From Methanosarcinales archaeon (lineage in GTDB: Archaea; Halobacteriota; Syntropharchaeia; Alkanophagales; Methanospirareceae): 13,956 nt of DNA. Within the stretch, counting starts at the first letter, position 1; each line of letters begins with the position of its first letter. The stretch covers positions 1 through 13,956 of the forward strand of contig JAENXH010000020.1 of the NCBI GenBank assembly GCA_016649585.1, in the 5' to 3' direction. The notes beneath the pieces were generated by a model that was not told the DNA's origin, made no database searches, and saw nothing but the letters and a program-made list of their open reading frames with translations. Position numbers and translations under genes: made by a program. Below are positions 1 through 6,319 of the stretch, piece after piece.

Positions 1-152
1 AAAGCAGGCCGAATAAAGCGATAATTTATCAGTTCACCCATGTGGAGCTTTACCGCAACTAACGAACCCTTTTCTATTCCAGTAACTGTCTGGAACAGCG
101 CCCTCAATCGCGCAGGGTTGTCCAGTTCCGAGAGCCTGTAAACTTCCGCCAT
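1..152 (-). CDS. DUF362 (iron-sulfur centre) protein, N-terminal part, runs off the window
   Basis: The reverse strand from an ATG at 150-152 reads MAEVYRLSELDNPARL and continues through VAVKLHMGELINYRF to IRPAF, open to the window edge (50 codons). The VAVKLHxGE..NYRFIRP stretch is typical of the N-terminus of DUF362 proteins, which often carry ferredoxin-type iron-sulfur clusters further downstream. Those cluster cysteines lie outside the window, so the cofactor cannot be confirmed. The substrate is unknown. There is no strong Shine-Dalgarno sequence, but a TATA-like element sits about 58 bases upstream, so it probably has its own promoter. It lies on the same strand as the Nre gene, 88 bases downstream of it. 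Confidence 0.75.
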   Translation of the reverse strand, partial: MAEVYRLSELDNPARLRALFQTVTGIEKGSLVAVKLHMGELINYRFIRPA

Positions 153-208
153 GTCTGTTAAGAATGTAAATCTTGATCTATTTTAATAGCTTCCAATTCT
201 GATCTCGA

Positions 209-219
209 CTATATTTAAC
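209..219 (-). promoter_or_regulatory. TATA box for the DUF362 gene
   Basis: The reverse strand reads GGTTAAATATAGTC here. This AT-rich core would place transcription start near 185, giving a leader of about 30 bases before the ATG at 152. Assigned by motif and spacing only. Confidence 0.4.
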
Positions 220-240
220 CTGACAACAAACAAGCACGAG

Positions 241-1476
241 TTAAAAATCCGTAAGCCGTTTCTGTCTTAATATATTGCTCAGCGCCTCAAAATCTTTTAT
301 TCCTAACGGCATTCCTTCTTTTGCGTGCATTCTCGAATCAATGTACTTTAGTGCCTCGTTTTTAGTGTCAAACTTCTCAGGACGCTTTCTAAATGCATCC
401 CGTGCGGTCTCTCGCACCACCCAGACGCCCAGAGGAACGGAATACTGAGGCGATATTTCTCGAAACACCACGACACCCGCCTGCCTTTTCATCTTGTGTA
501 ACGCTTCTGCAACTGCTAATCTCGCAGCATAATATCCGCCGCCCTCATTCGCTGCATATTTTTTTCTACCTTTAAACCCCTCGTATTCCTCTACGATTAC
601 GGGTCGCGGACTCAACGCATCGCTCCAGATAGAACCGGGGAACCACACCTCGAAGTTCTCGTACTCGAATAGTGACGGCATCAGCAGTATCAGGAAGAGA
701 TTATCCATATACGACGATTCGTAGACGTAATAGGCATCAACAGTCGGATATTCTTTGAGCTGCGCAGCCAGCTTCTTGAAGATGATGTCATCAGTTGCCG
801 TGATGCTCCATCTCGTTGGAACCATTTTTTGAGCCTCACGCAATCCTAACGCACCTGAAGAGAGGATCGTAGAAACTTTGTACACATCCAGGCCGAGGTC
901 GTACAGCCCATGAGCGGCTTCGACTGCCTTGATGTCGTCAGAGACAATGCGATTAACTTTCTTTGGTATCTTCGGATTCTCGGTAACTTTCATTGTTTCC
1001 ACGTTCACACTGGCGCCTGTTGGTCGCAAGACATCAGAAAATGAAAGGTTAAATGACGGTTTATTCTTAAACGTGAGTTCCACATCTACGGGCTTGGTGG
1101 CAAGCGCGAGTTCGGTCATGTCCGAGACAAAGTGCGAACGCGATTTGATATGCTCGCCGTGTTTCGACCGTAACGTTGCACTTCGTAATTCTACGATTTC
1201 GTCCATGCCGAGACCCTGCGCGAACCACTCGCTCGGCTCTTCAAATCTGCCGGGTTCGACCTCTGCGTCCTTTGCTTCTAAAACAGACATCGGGCCGACT
1301 CGTACATTTGGGTAACCGATTCTGCCGACGAATACGGATGTCGAAGGACCAAAGTATTCCGTTGTGCTGGCAAAGTCAGCAAACTTAGTCGTTTGCTTCA
1401 ATGCCACGAGCAAAGGGCAGGTCTTTCTTCCACATAACAACCGCGAGCCTTTGCATACGATACACACTCCATACAT
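241..1476 (-). CDS. Nre family archaeal DNA repair protein
   Basis: The 411-residue length matches the archaeal Nre (NreA/NreB) family, which works in DNA repair with the sliding clamp PCNA. The N-terminus carries a zinc-finger-like cysteine set (C5, C8, C15, C20 in MYGVCIVCKGSRLLCG... and KTCPLL). The middle contains family-like blocks such as VGRIGYPNVRVGP and PRPVIVEEYEGFKG. The extreme C-terminus is RQKRLTDF, a PIP-box-like motif (Q405, L408, F411) ending on its aromatic residue. The start is supported by GAGGAG on the reverse strand 10 bases upstream of the ATG. The repair role is known for the family; PCNA binding here is inferred from the motif. Either NreA or NreB is possible. Confidence 0.88.
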   Translation of the reverse strand: MYGVCIVCKGSRLLCGRKTCPLLVALKQTTKFADFASTTEYFGPSTSVFVGRIGYPNVRVGPMSVLEAKDAEVEPGRFEEPSEWFAQGLGMDEIVELRSATLRSKHGEHIKSRSHFVSDMTELALATKPVDVELTFKNKPSFNLSFSDVLRPTGASVNVETMKVTENPKIPKKVNRIVSDDIKAVEAAHGLYDLGLDVYKVSTILSSGALGLREAQKMVPTRWSITATDDIIFKKLAAQLKEYPTVDAYYVYESSYMDNLFLILLMPSLFEYENFEVWFPGSIWSDALSPRPVIVEEYEGFKGRKKYAANEGGGYYAARLAVAEALHKMKRQAGVVVFREISPQYSVPLGVWVVRETARDAFRKRPEKFDTKNEALKYIDSRMHAKEGMPLGIKDFEALSNILRQKRLTDF

Positions 1477-1486
1477 TGATCTACAA

Positions 1487-1492
1487 CTCCTC
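1487..1492 (-). promoter_or_regulatory. Shine-Dalgarno site of the Nre gene
   Basis: GAGGAG on the reverse strand lies 10 bases before the ATG at 1476 and fixes the start just ahead of the cysteine cluster. Confidence 0.65.
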
Positions 1493-1579
1493 TGGTCTAT
1501 TCAATACAGCGGTAGTTCTTAGTAAGGCTCAGGCGTATAACTAAGTTCGGGTTTTATCTGTGTAGAAGAAATAAAGCAG

Positions 1580-1617
1580 TTGATTATTTTAAAAACGCTA
1601 AAATGGCGTTTGATCAA
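1580..1617. repeat. Nested inverted repeat in the divergent nre / AlbA_2 intergenic region
   Basis: AAACGC (1593-1598) pairs with GCGTTT (1606-1611) across 7 bases. An outer TTGAT (1580-1584) matches ATCAA (1613-1617), although the outer arms are not equally spaced. It lies about 40 bases upstream of the TATA box of the AlbA_2 gene, where a regulator could bind. No known operator is recognised. Confidence 0.4.
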
Positions 1618-1653
1618 TTTTATCTCGAACAATTAAATCGCATAAATAAAAAA

Positions 1654-1664
1654 CTTTATATATT
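1654..1664 (+). promoter_or_regulatory. TATA box for the AlbA_2 / msrA unit
   Basis: CTTTATATATT is a good archaeal TATA match. Start of transcription is expected near 1685, which would include the short ORF at 1697 in the mRNA. Assigned by sequence and spacing only. Confidence 0.5.
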
Positions 1665-1696
1665 ACCTACGACTATAATGCTAATGTGGGAATCAC

Positions 1697-1759
1697 ATGA
1701 AATTGCTTTTGGATATACTTGAGTCAGGCGAAGTCGCAGTCCACTGGAAGGAGGGATAG
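1697..1759 (+). other. Short upstream ORF (20 codons) ending in the next gene's ribosome binding site
   Basis: ATG at 1697 opens a 20-residue frame beginning MKLLLDILESGEVAV and ending HWKEG with TAG at 1757-1759. The last codons (AAG GAG GGA TAG) are the GGAGG Shine-Dalgarno sequence of the AlbA_2 gene, whose ATG follows two bases later. It could be a translationally coupled leader peptide, the remnant of a longer gene, or chance. It has no clear ribosome site of its own. Its product is not recognised. Confidence 0.35.
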
Positions 1760-1761
1760 AT

Positions 1762-2940
1762 ATGATTGCAAGAAACATCGATCAGATTACTGAAGCAGAC
1801 TTGCTAGATTTAGAAAATAATTCAGTTGCAGAAAGCAAAACAATTGAGTATAAACAGGAATTACCAGGTAATTCGGATGATGACAAAAAAGAATTTCTTG
1901 CCGATGTTTCATCTTTTGCAAATGCAAGTGGCGGCGACTTAATATTCGGCATTATTGAGGATAGAGATACAGGAATTCCTGAGAGATTGGAGGGTTTAGA
2001 AATTGCAAATGTCGATCAGGAGATTCTACGGTTAGAAAGTTCGATAAGAGATGGTATTGAACCAAGAATCTGGGGCATAACCGTTCGAGACATCGATCTC
2101 TCAAATTCTAAAAAGGCCCTTATAATCCGTATTCCAAAAAGTTGGAGAAGTCCTCACCGTGTTTCTCTTAGAGGTAGAGGTCATGGCAAATTCTTTTTGA
2201 GAAGTACCAATGGGAAATATCCAATGGATGTTGGAGAATTACGAATTGCGTTTAATTTGTCGGAAACAATAACAGAGAGGATCCGAAATTTTCGTGTGGA
2301 TAGAATAGCGAAGATATTTGCTGATGAAACTCCGGTACCTTTTTATGATACTGCCAAGATAGCATTGCATCTAATACCATTTGTTGCGTTTGACCCGGCG
2401 CAAAATTATGATATAGGTAGAATAGCATCAGAGCGTGATAAAATGTGGCCTATAGACTGTTTTTCCTCTGATGATAGATATAACCTGGATGGGTTTTTAA
2501 GGTATCATAAAGATCATGAAGGGCTATCTAATTCTTATGTTCAACTTTTTAAGAATGGGATTATTGAAGCAGTTAATGGAGGCATCCTCAAAGATACAGA
2601 TGGAAATTTTTCAATCCCCTGTCTTTTATACGAAAGAGAGTTGATTAAATCTCTTAAGCAGTACATCTCTGTTCTCCAAGATTTGATTGTTGAACCCCCA
2701 ATCTTTATCTTTTTAACTTTAATTGGAGTCAAGGGATATTCCATGAGTTTTAACCGCGATGGACGTGATGAAGTCCATAAAATCGATAGAGATATTTTGT
2801 TACTACCTGAAGTTATCATCGAAAGTTATGACTTTGTTGCAGAAAACGTTTTACGACCTTGCTTCGACTCCATTTGGAATGCATGTGGCTTACCGAGATC
2901 GTTGAATTATGACGAGAACGGAAACTGGTTAGAGAGATAA
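1762..2940 (+). CDS. AlbA_2 / Schlafen-type putative nucleic-acid-binding protein
   Basis: Residues ~18-150 match the AlbA_2 domain (formerly AAA_4, divergent). There is an E24-x4-E29-x-K31 pattern in AESKTIEYK, then FLADVSSFANASGGDLIFGI at 45-64. These domains bind nucleic acids or, in Schlafen relatives, cut RNA. Nuclease activity is not shown here. Residues ~160-392 carry no ATPase or helicase motif that I recognise. The ATG is 6 bases after GGAGGG. The gene is visibly richer in A+T than msrA, the carbonic anhydrase gene or moeA, which hints at recent acquisition. Related proteins occur in defence and mobile-element contexts. It ends 18 bases before msrA and is probably co-transcribed with it. 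Confidence 0.8.
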   Translation: MIARNIDQITEADLLDLENNSVAESKTIEYKQELPGNSDDDKKEFLADVSSFANASGGDLIFGIIEDRDTGIPERLEGLEIANVDQEILRLESSIRDGIEPRIWGITVRDIDLSNSKKALIIRIPKSWRSPHRVSLRGRGHGKFFLRSTNGKYPMDVGELRIAFNLSETITERIRNFRVDRIAKIFADETPVPFYDTAKIALHLIPFVAFDPAQNYDIGRIASERDKMWPIDCFSSDDRYNLDGFLRYHKDHEGLSNSYVQLFKNGIIEAVNGGILKDTDGNFSIPCLLYERELIKSLKQYISVLQDLIVEPPIFIFLTLIGVKGYSMSFNRDGRDEVHKIDRDILLLPEVIIESYDFVAENVLRPCFDSIWNACGLPRSLNYDENGNWLER

Positions 2941-2958
2941 ATATTGGAGAAGCTGAAT

Positions 2959-3429
2959 ATGCAAAAAGTAACCTTCGGTGCAGGCTGTTTATGGGGCGTT
3001 GAATCGGCCTTCCGCCGTGTTAAAGGAGTGTTCTCAACGTCCGTTGGGTACATGGGCGGCACGTTAGAGAAGCCTACGTACAAGGACGTGTGCACTGATA
3101 AGACAGGCCATGCGGAAGTCGTGGAAGTCGTGTTTGATCCCTCCGTTGTTTCGTACGATGATTTACTAAGCGTATTCTGGAGCATCCACGATCCCACGAC
3201 ACCGAACCGTCAGGGTCCTGATGTCGGGACGCAGTACCGATCAGTTATATTTTACCATGACAAGGAACAGGAAGCGGCGGCACGCTTATCGAAGGAGAAA
3301 CTGCAACGATCGGGAAAATACAAAAAGGAGATCGTTACGGAGATAAGACCTGCAACGACATTCTGGCGTGCGGAGGAGTACCATCAGCGTTACTTCGAAA
3401 AGCACGGGCTGGGCACGTGCAAATACTGA
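2959..3429 (+). CDS. msrA: Peptide-methionine (S)-S-oxide reductase MsrA
   Basis: Reduces methionine-S-sulfoxide in proteins and free methionine; a cytoplasmic oxidative-repair enzyme. The catalytic motif is GAGCLWG with Cys10 (most family members have GCFWG, so Phe is Leu here). Family blocks follow: VGYMGG, the GHAEVVEVVFDP stretch, FWSIHDPTTPNRQGPDVGTQ, YRSVI and AEEYHQRYF. Cys154 in the C-terminal GTCKY could be a resolving cysteine. The ATG at 2959 is preferred: GGAG at 2946-2949 sits 9 bases ahead, and the protein then begins MQKVTFGAGC as family members do. A TTG at 2944 in the same frame would add five residues. Length is 156 residues, usual for short MsrA. It probably shares a transcript with the AlbA_2 gene. 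Confidence 0.93.
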   Translation: MQKVTFGAGCLWGVESAFRRVKGVFSTSVGYMGGTLEKPTYKDVCTDKTGHAEVVEVVFDPSVVSYDDLLSVFWSIHDPTTPNRQGPDVGTQYRSVIFYHDKEQEAAARLSKEKLQRSGKYKKEIVTEIRPATTFWRAEEYHQRYFEKHGLGTCKY

Positions 3430-3457
3430 AAAGTAAAAATATGATAGGTGCCTTCCT

Positions 3458-3484
3458 TCTATAAAGACGATTAATTTAAAAACC
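3458..3484 (+). promoter_or_regulatory. Candidate TATA elements for the carbonic anhydrase gene
   Basis: Two TATA-like runs, CTATAAAG near 3459-3466 and TTAATTTAAAAACC near 3470-3483, lie ahead of GAGGTGA (3486-3492) and the GTG at 3502. The first would give a leader of about 10 bases, the second a leaderless start. Which is used cannot be decided. Confidence 0.35.
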
Positions 3485-3501
3485 TGAGGTGACATGTGGA
3501 C

Positions 3502-4031
3502 GTGACGGACAATGTTAGACGCTTCAAGGGCTACTATCCTAAAGTGGGCGAGCCGGTCTCTATATTGACCCTTCGAGTGCGGTGATCGGTAATGTGGAAC
3601 TGGGCGACCATGTCAGTGTCTGGCCGCACGCAGTTATCAGAGGCGATCCTACTGCTATTCGTATAGGCTCGTGGACGAACATCCAGGACAACTGCGTAGT
3701 GCATGCTGAACACGAGCACATTACGCGGGTAGGCGAGTACTGCGTGGTGGGTCATGGAGCCATCGTTCACGGCTGCACGATTGGTGACGGCTGCATGGTG
3801 GGCATGGGCGCTATTATCATGAATGACGTCTCGGTAGGTAAAAACTGCTTGATCGGTGCCGGGACACTACTCACCGAAGGTAAGAGCTTCCCGCCCGGTA
3901 GTCTTATACTTGGCAGCCCGGGCAAAGTGGTGCGCGAATTAAGCATTGATGAGATAGCGCATATACGAGCGGCTGCAAAGTCCTACTGGGACAAGGCTAT
4001 GAAGCATGTAGAAATATTGGAACAAAGATGA
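3502..4031 (+). pseudogene. Gamma-class carbonic anhydrase-like protein, split by a 2-base frameshift
   Basis: Left-handed beta-helix protein of the Cam/CamH/YrdA group, catalysing CO2/bicarbonate interconversion when active. From GTG 3502 (after GAGGTGA) the frame reads TDNVRRFKGYYPKVGEPVSI and then hits TGA at 3583-3585. The next frame continues IDPSSAVIGNVELGDHVSVW to the stop at 4031. Removing one CT from TCTCT (3557-3561) restores a continuous protein of about 175 residues, the normal family length. The downstream part keeps RGD, NIQDN and three zinc-ligand-like histidines: one in CVVH and two in GHGAIVH, about 67, 84 and 89 in the repaired numbering. A GTG at 3582 overlapping the TGA could start a 149-residue protein, but it would lack the first beta-helix turn. 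This could be a true mutation or a read error. Confidence 0.8.
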
Positions 4032-4082
4032 CGCACTGAAAGTGTCAAAACACACGACTCCGTGGTTTTATTCGTACGAAGC

Positions 4083-4129
4083 TAACGGTTTTGTTAGATA
4101 ACAGTTCTGTTAGGTAACATTTATGTTAC
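4083..4129. repeat. 16-bp-period repeat of GTTA..TAAC palindromes
   Basis: TGTTAG begins at 4092 and 4108 and TGTTAC at 4124, an exact 16-base step. The first two form palindromes GTTAGATAAC and GTTAGGTAAC. CTAAC at 4082-4086 can also pair with GTTAG at 4093-4097. The block lies between the 3' ends of the carbonic anhydrase gene and the convergent 250-residue gene, so a terminator role or a regulator-binding array are both possible. Confidence 0.5.
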
Positions 4130-4142
4130 AGACCGGATTTTT

Positions 4143-4895
4143 TCACTTTTCAGCACTTTTATTCTCTGCGTTCAAAACGTTGCTGACAATTTCTAAAATT
4201 CCAATAGCATCACCTAACAATAAAAGTGCATCCGAGGATGAGGGATATACAGATAAATCGTAAGAGTATAAATCTCTTGCCCGTTTATCCGCGTTTAATA
4301 TTGATTCGTAAACCTCTTCTTTCCCCCCTTCCTCTATAATTCCTTTCTCGCGCAAAAATCGCACTTTTTTCTCAGCAGATTCTCCGCGAATCTGGTTCAA
4401 GGCATACAGTATTACACGACCGGAGATTAATGCAGATGCGAGATAAGCACCCCGTTCGTATTCATTCAGTGCCTCGTTTACGTTTATTTCGTAGTTTATA
4501 TCTGGTAATACTTCCGATAACGTTTCCAATTGCTCCCTGAATGCCGCAAGTTGCTCTAAATCATCTTTTGACAAGGGAGCAGCCACGTTTCCTAAAATAT
4601 CAATAGCTTTATCGCATTCTACATCAATCTCTCTCGATAGCGCTTTTTGTTTATAACCCGCAGAATAATCACTCCCTTTTATCTCTATATCACGGAGGTA
4701 TACGTTAATATTTTGCTCGGATGCTATCCCACCGAAATGTAGTTTTGCATCCTTATACGCTTCAACAAGACTTTTTAACTCTTCGACAGGACCGGATAAC
4801 GAATCTCTTATAGATTGTCGAAGTTTTTTTGCCTGGCTCTTGACGGATTCGAATTGTCTCAAAACCTCCACAGCGTCGCGTTTCATTAATGTCAT
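4143..4895 (-). CDS. Unrecognised helical protein (250 residues)
   Basis: I do not recognise a family with confidence. The first ~60 residues are charged and helical, compatible with a coiled coil (VLRQFESVKSQAKKLRQSI, then PVEELKSLVEAYK). Residues ~145-245 have an alternating helical layout (YERGAYLASALISGRVILYA, then DALLLLGDAIGILEIVSNVL) that faintly resembles DUF4145/HEPN-like bundles, but no R-x4-6-H catalytic motif is visible. No signal peptide or membrane segment is seen. The ATG at 4895 and a second ATG at 4886 are both possible; AAGGGA is placed better for the second. It follows the first MFS gene on the same strand by 81 bases, and a TATA element in that gap suggests its own promoter. 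Confidence 0.65.
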   Translation of the reverse strand: MTLMKRDAVEVLRQFESVKSQAKKLRQSIRDSLSGPVEELKSLVEAYKDAKLHFGGIASEQNINVYLRDIEIKGSDYSAGYKQKALSREIDVECDKAIDILGNVAAPLSKDDLEQLAAFREQLETLSEVLPDINYEINVNEALNEYERGAYLASALISGRVILYALNQIRGESAEKKVRFLREKGIIEEGGKEEVYESILNADKRARDLYSYDLSVYPSSSDALLLLGDAIGILEIVSNVLNAENKSAEK

Positions 4896-4901
4896 TCCCT
4901 T

Positions 4902-4931
4902 TCAACCCCCACCCAATATTCGCTTTACCAT
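4902..4931 (-). other. Nine-codon minigene upstream of the 250-residue gene
   Basis: On the reverse strand GGAGG (4938-4942) is followed after 6 bases by ATG and a nine-codon frame MVKRILGGG, ending in TGA seven bases before the next ATG. The ribosome-site spacing is excellent. However, the TATA box at 4949-4956 would start transcription close to this ATG, possibly leaving the GGAGG outside the mRNA. A leader peptide is possible but unproven. Confidence 0.25.
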
Positions 4932-4948
4932 AACAAACCTCCTGCCAC

Positions 4949-4956
4949 TATTTATA
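4949..4956 (-). promoter_or_regulatory. TATA box for the 250-residue gene
   Basis: TATAAATA on the reverse strand would give transcription start near 4930 and a leader of about 35-45 bases. Assigned by motif only. Confidence 0.45.
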
Positions 4957-4971
4957 TCTATCTTGCATCCT
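4955..4971. repeat. 17-bp sequence also found beside the four-helix-bundle gene
   Basis: TATCTATCTTGCATCCT is identical to 13096-13112, in the same orientation. There it is part of the repeat flanking the S23-type gene. Here it sits between the first MFS gene and the 250-residue gene and overlaps the TATA box by two bases. It could be a solo remnant of the same element. Confidence 0.6.
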
Positions 4972-4976
4972 AACAA

Positions 4977-6155
4977 TTAAAATTTCGTATTTTTGAGAAC
5001 AACAAATAGAATAACTGATATGATACTGACTGAGCTGCCAAAGAGGAAGGTTAATGTGGGCGTTATAGTCCATAGAACTCCCGCGATTAAACTTGCGGGT
5101 AAAGCAATTATGCCAATCATGGTATGAAACGTGCCCAAAGCGGTTGCTCTTAAATCTTCCGTGGATAAATCGGAAACAAAAGCCCTCTGATTTCCATCTA
5201 CCATGGCATAAACCACTCCATAAAGCGGGAATAAAACCAAAAAAGCGAGTAGTGAATCGAAGAATGCAAATCCGAGACAGGTTACCGAGAAGAGGAGATA
5301 GCCAGAGATAAGCACGCGCCTCTTTCCTATTCTGTCTGAGAGCGTGCCAAAAGGAATGGCGAACAGGGCGTAGAAGATGTTAAAGAGGACGTATAAAAAA
5401 ATCGCAAGGGAAATTGACTCCTTCACGGGCATTAGGGGCATAAACGCAGCCGCCGCCTTTAAGATGAAGAACATGTAGGTGAAATTGGCCAACGCAAAGA
5501 CAGTAGCCACCATAATGAAGAGCATAAGTGGTTTAGGCAGTTTTTTCAGGCTTATCTGTAAGTTTATCTTCTGCGGTTCTCTCTTCGCGTCTTTTACAAA
5601 ATAAAGCGGTGATAGCGAGATAAAAGCGATGATCGCGGCTATGAATATGATAGACGTGAAACCGAACTCCAGAAACCAGTATAAAACAAGGGCCATTATG
5701 CCACCTAAGATTGCACCTAACGTATCAAGTGCGCGGTGAATTCCAAATCCTTTACCTCTTGCTTCAGGCATGGAATCTGCGATAATCGCATCTCGTGGTG
5801 CGGTTCTCAAGCCTTTTCCCACGCGTTCAAAACTGACGAATAGTAATATGTGCTGCCAGATCCGTGAGAAAGCGAGGAGCAATTTGAAGATTGCAGAAGT
5901 CAGATAGCCACTGAAGACAAATATCTTCCTTCTTCCTACTCTGTCAGACCAGTAGCCAGAAAGAACCTTTAAGATACTTGCTATACTGTCCTGTAATCCA
6001 CCAATTAACCCCACAATCAGACCAGCACCGCCTAAAGAGGTAATGAACATCGGTAAAATCGGAGCAAACATTTCACTGCTCAAATCGTTCAGGAAACTGA
6101 CAACGCCCAACAAAAGTATATTTGCGCTTATTCCTTTTAGATATCTGTTCTTCAT
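4977..6155 (-). CDS. MFS transporter
   Basis: Major facilitator superfamily secondary transporter in the cell membrane, 392 residues with about 12 hydrophobic segments. The loop between segments 2 and 3 carries motif A, GYWSDRVGRRK (67-77), repeated in the second half as GTLSDRIGKRR (270-280), as expected for a duplicated six-helix fold. The ERVGKGLRTAPRDAII block (110-125) is shared by a subgroup of prokaryotic MFS proteins of mostly unknown substrate. The substrate cannot be told from sequence. The ATG follows AGGA on the reverse strand by about 10 bases. It is downstream of the second MFS gene on the same strand, but a 164-base hairpin-rich gap argues for separate transcription. Confidence 0.9.
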   Translation of the reverse strand: MKNRYLKGISANILLLGVVSFLNDLSSEMFAPILPMFITSLGGAGLIVGLIGGLQDSIASILKVLSGYWSDRVGRRKIFVFSGYLTSAIFKLLLAFSRIWQHILLFVSFERVGKGLRTAPRDAIIADSMPEARGKGFGIHRALDTLGAILGGIMALVLYWFLEFGFTSIIFIAAIIAFISLSPLYFVKDAKREPQKINLQISLKKLPKPLMLFIMVATVFALANFTYMFFILKAAAAFMPLMPVKESISLAIFLYVLFNIFYALFAIPFGTLSDRIGKRRVLISGYLLFSVTCLGFAFFDSLLAFLVLFPLYGVVYAMVDGNQRAFVSDLSTEDLRATALGTFHTMIGIIALPASLIAGVLWTITPTLTFLFGSSVSIISVILFVVLKNTKF

Positions 6156-6205
6156 TTACACACTTCCTGTACTGAAAGAAAAACAAATAAGTCCTTTTGG
6201 TAAAG

Positions 6206-6283
6206 CTTTTCTTTCTAAAGAAAAGGTTTCTTGTGAAAATTATGGGGCTCTGCCCCATCTCCCCGCAAGCCCTGAAAGGGCTT
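6206..6283. terminator. Three consecutive hairpins between the two MFS genes
   Basis: Three perfect inverted repeats stand in series: CTTTTCTTT / AAAGAAAAG (6206-6214, 6217-6225); ATGGGGC / GCCCCAT with a 3-base loop (6242-6258); AAGCCC / GGGCTT with a 5-base loop (6267-6283). They lie just after the second MFS gene on the minus strand, and AATTTTC follows the GC-rich hairpin on that strand, so termination is a reasonable role. The GC-rich pair looks like a dispersed intergenic repeat, which the window alone cannot prove. Confidence 0.5.
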
Positions 6284-6285
6284 AT

Positions 6286-6319
6286 GTGTAATCTTGTGAT
6301 TATAAAAACAGTGGTTACT
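6286..6319 (-). repeat. 3'-flanking repeat, copy 1 (after the second MFS gene)
   Basis: On the reverse strand the stop codon is followed at once by AGTAACCACTG and then an AT-rich stretch ending ATTACACA. The same layout with similar sequence follows aIF6 (7751-7779). On the plus strand TGTGTAATCTTGTGATTA aligns with TGTGTGATCCTGTGGTTA, with transitions as the only differences. Confidence 0.45.

Noticed and set aside
929..1388. Plus-strand frames of 70-128 codons
   Set aside because: They are antisense to the Nre gene and have no recognisable motif or ribosome site.
3557..3585. Programmed frameshifting in the carbonic anhydrase gene
   Set aside because: No slippery heptamer or downstream structure is evident, and a simple CT duplication explains the shift.
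4049..4075. Possible third copy of the 3'-flank repeat (ACACACGACTCCGTGGTTTTA)
   Set aside because: Similarity to the other two copies is short and broken, not above what AT-rich intergenic DNA gives by chance.
4083..4129. CRISPR array
   Set aside because: Repeat units are only about 10 bases with 6-base spacers, three units, and no cas genes nearby.
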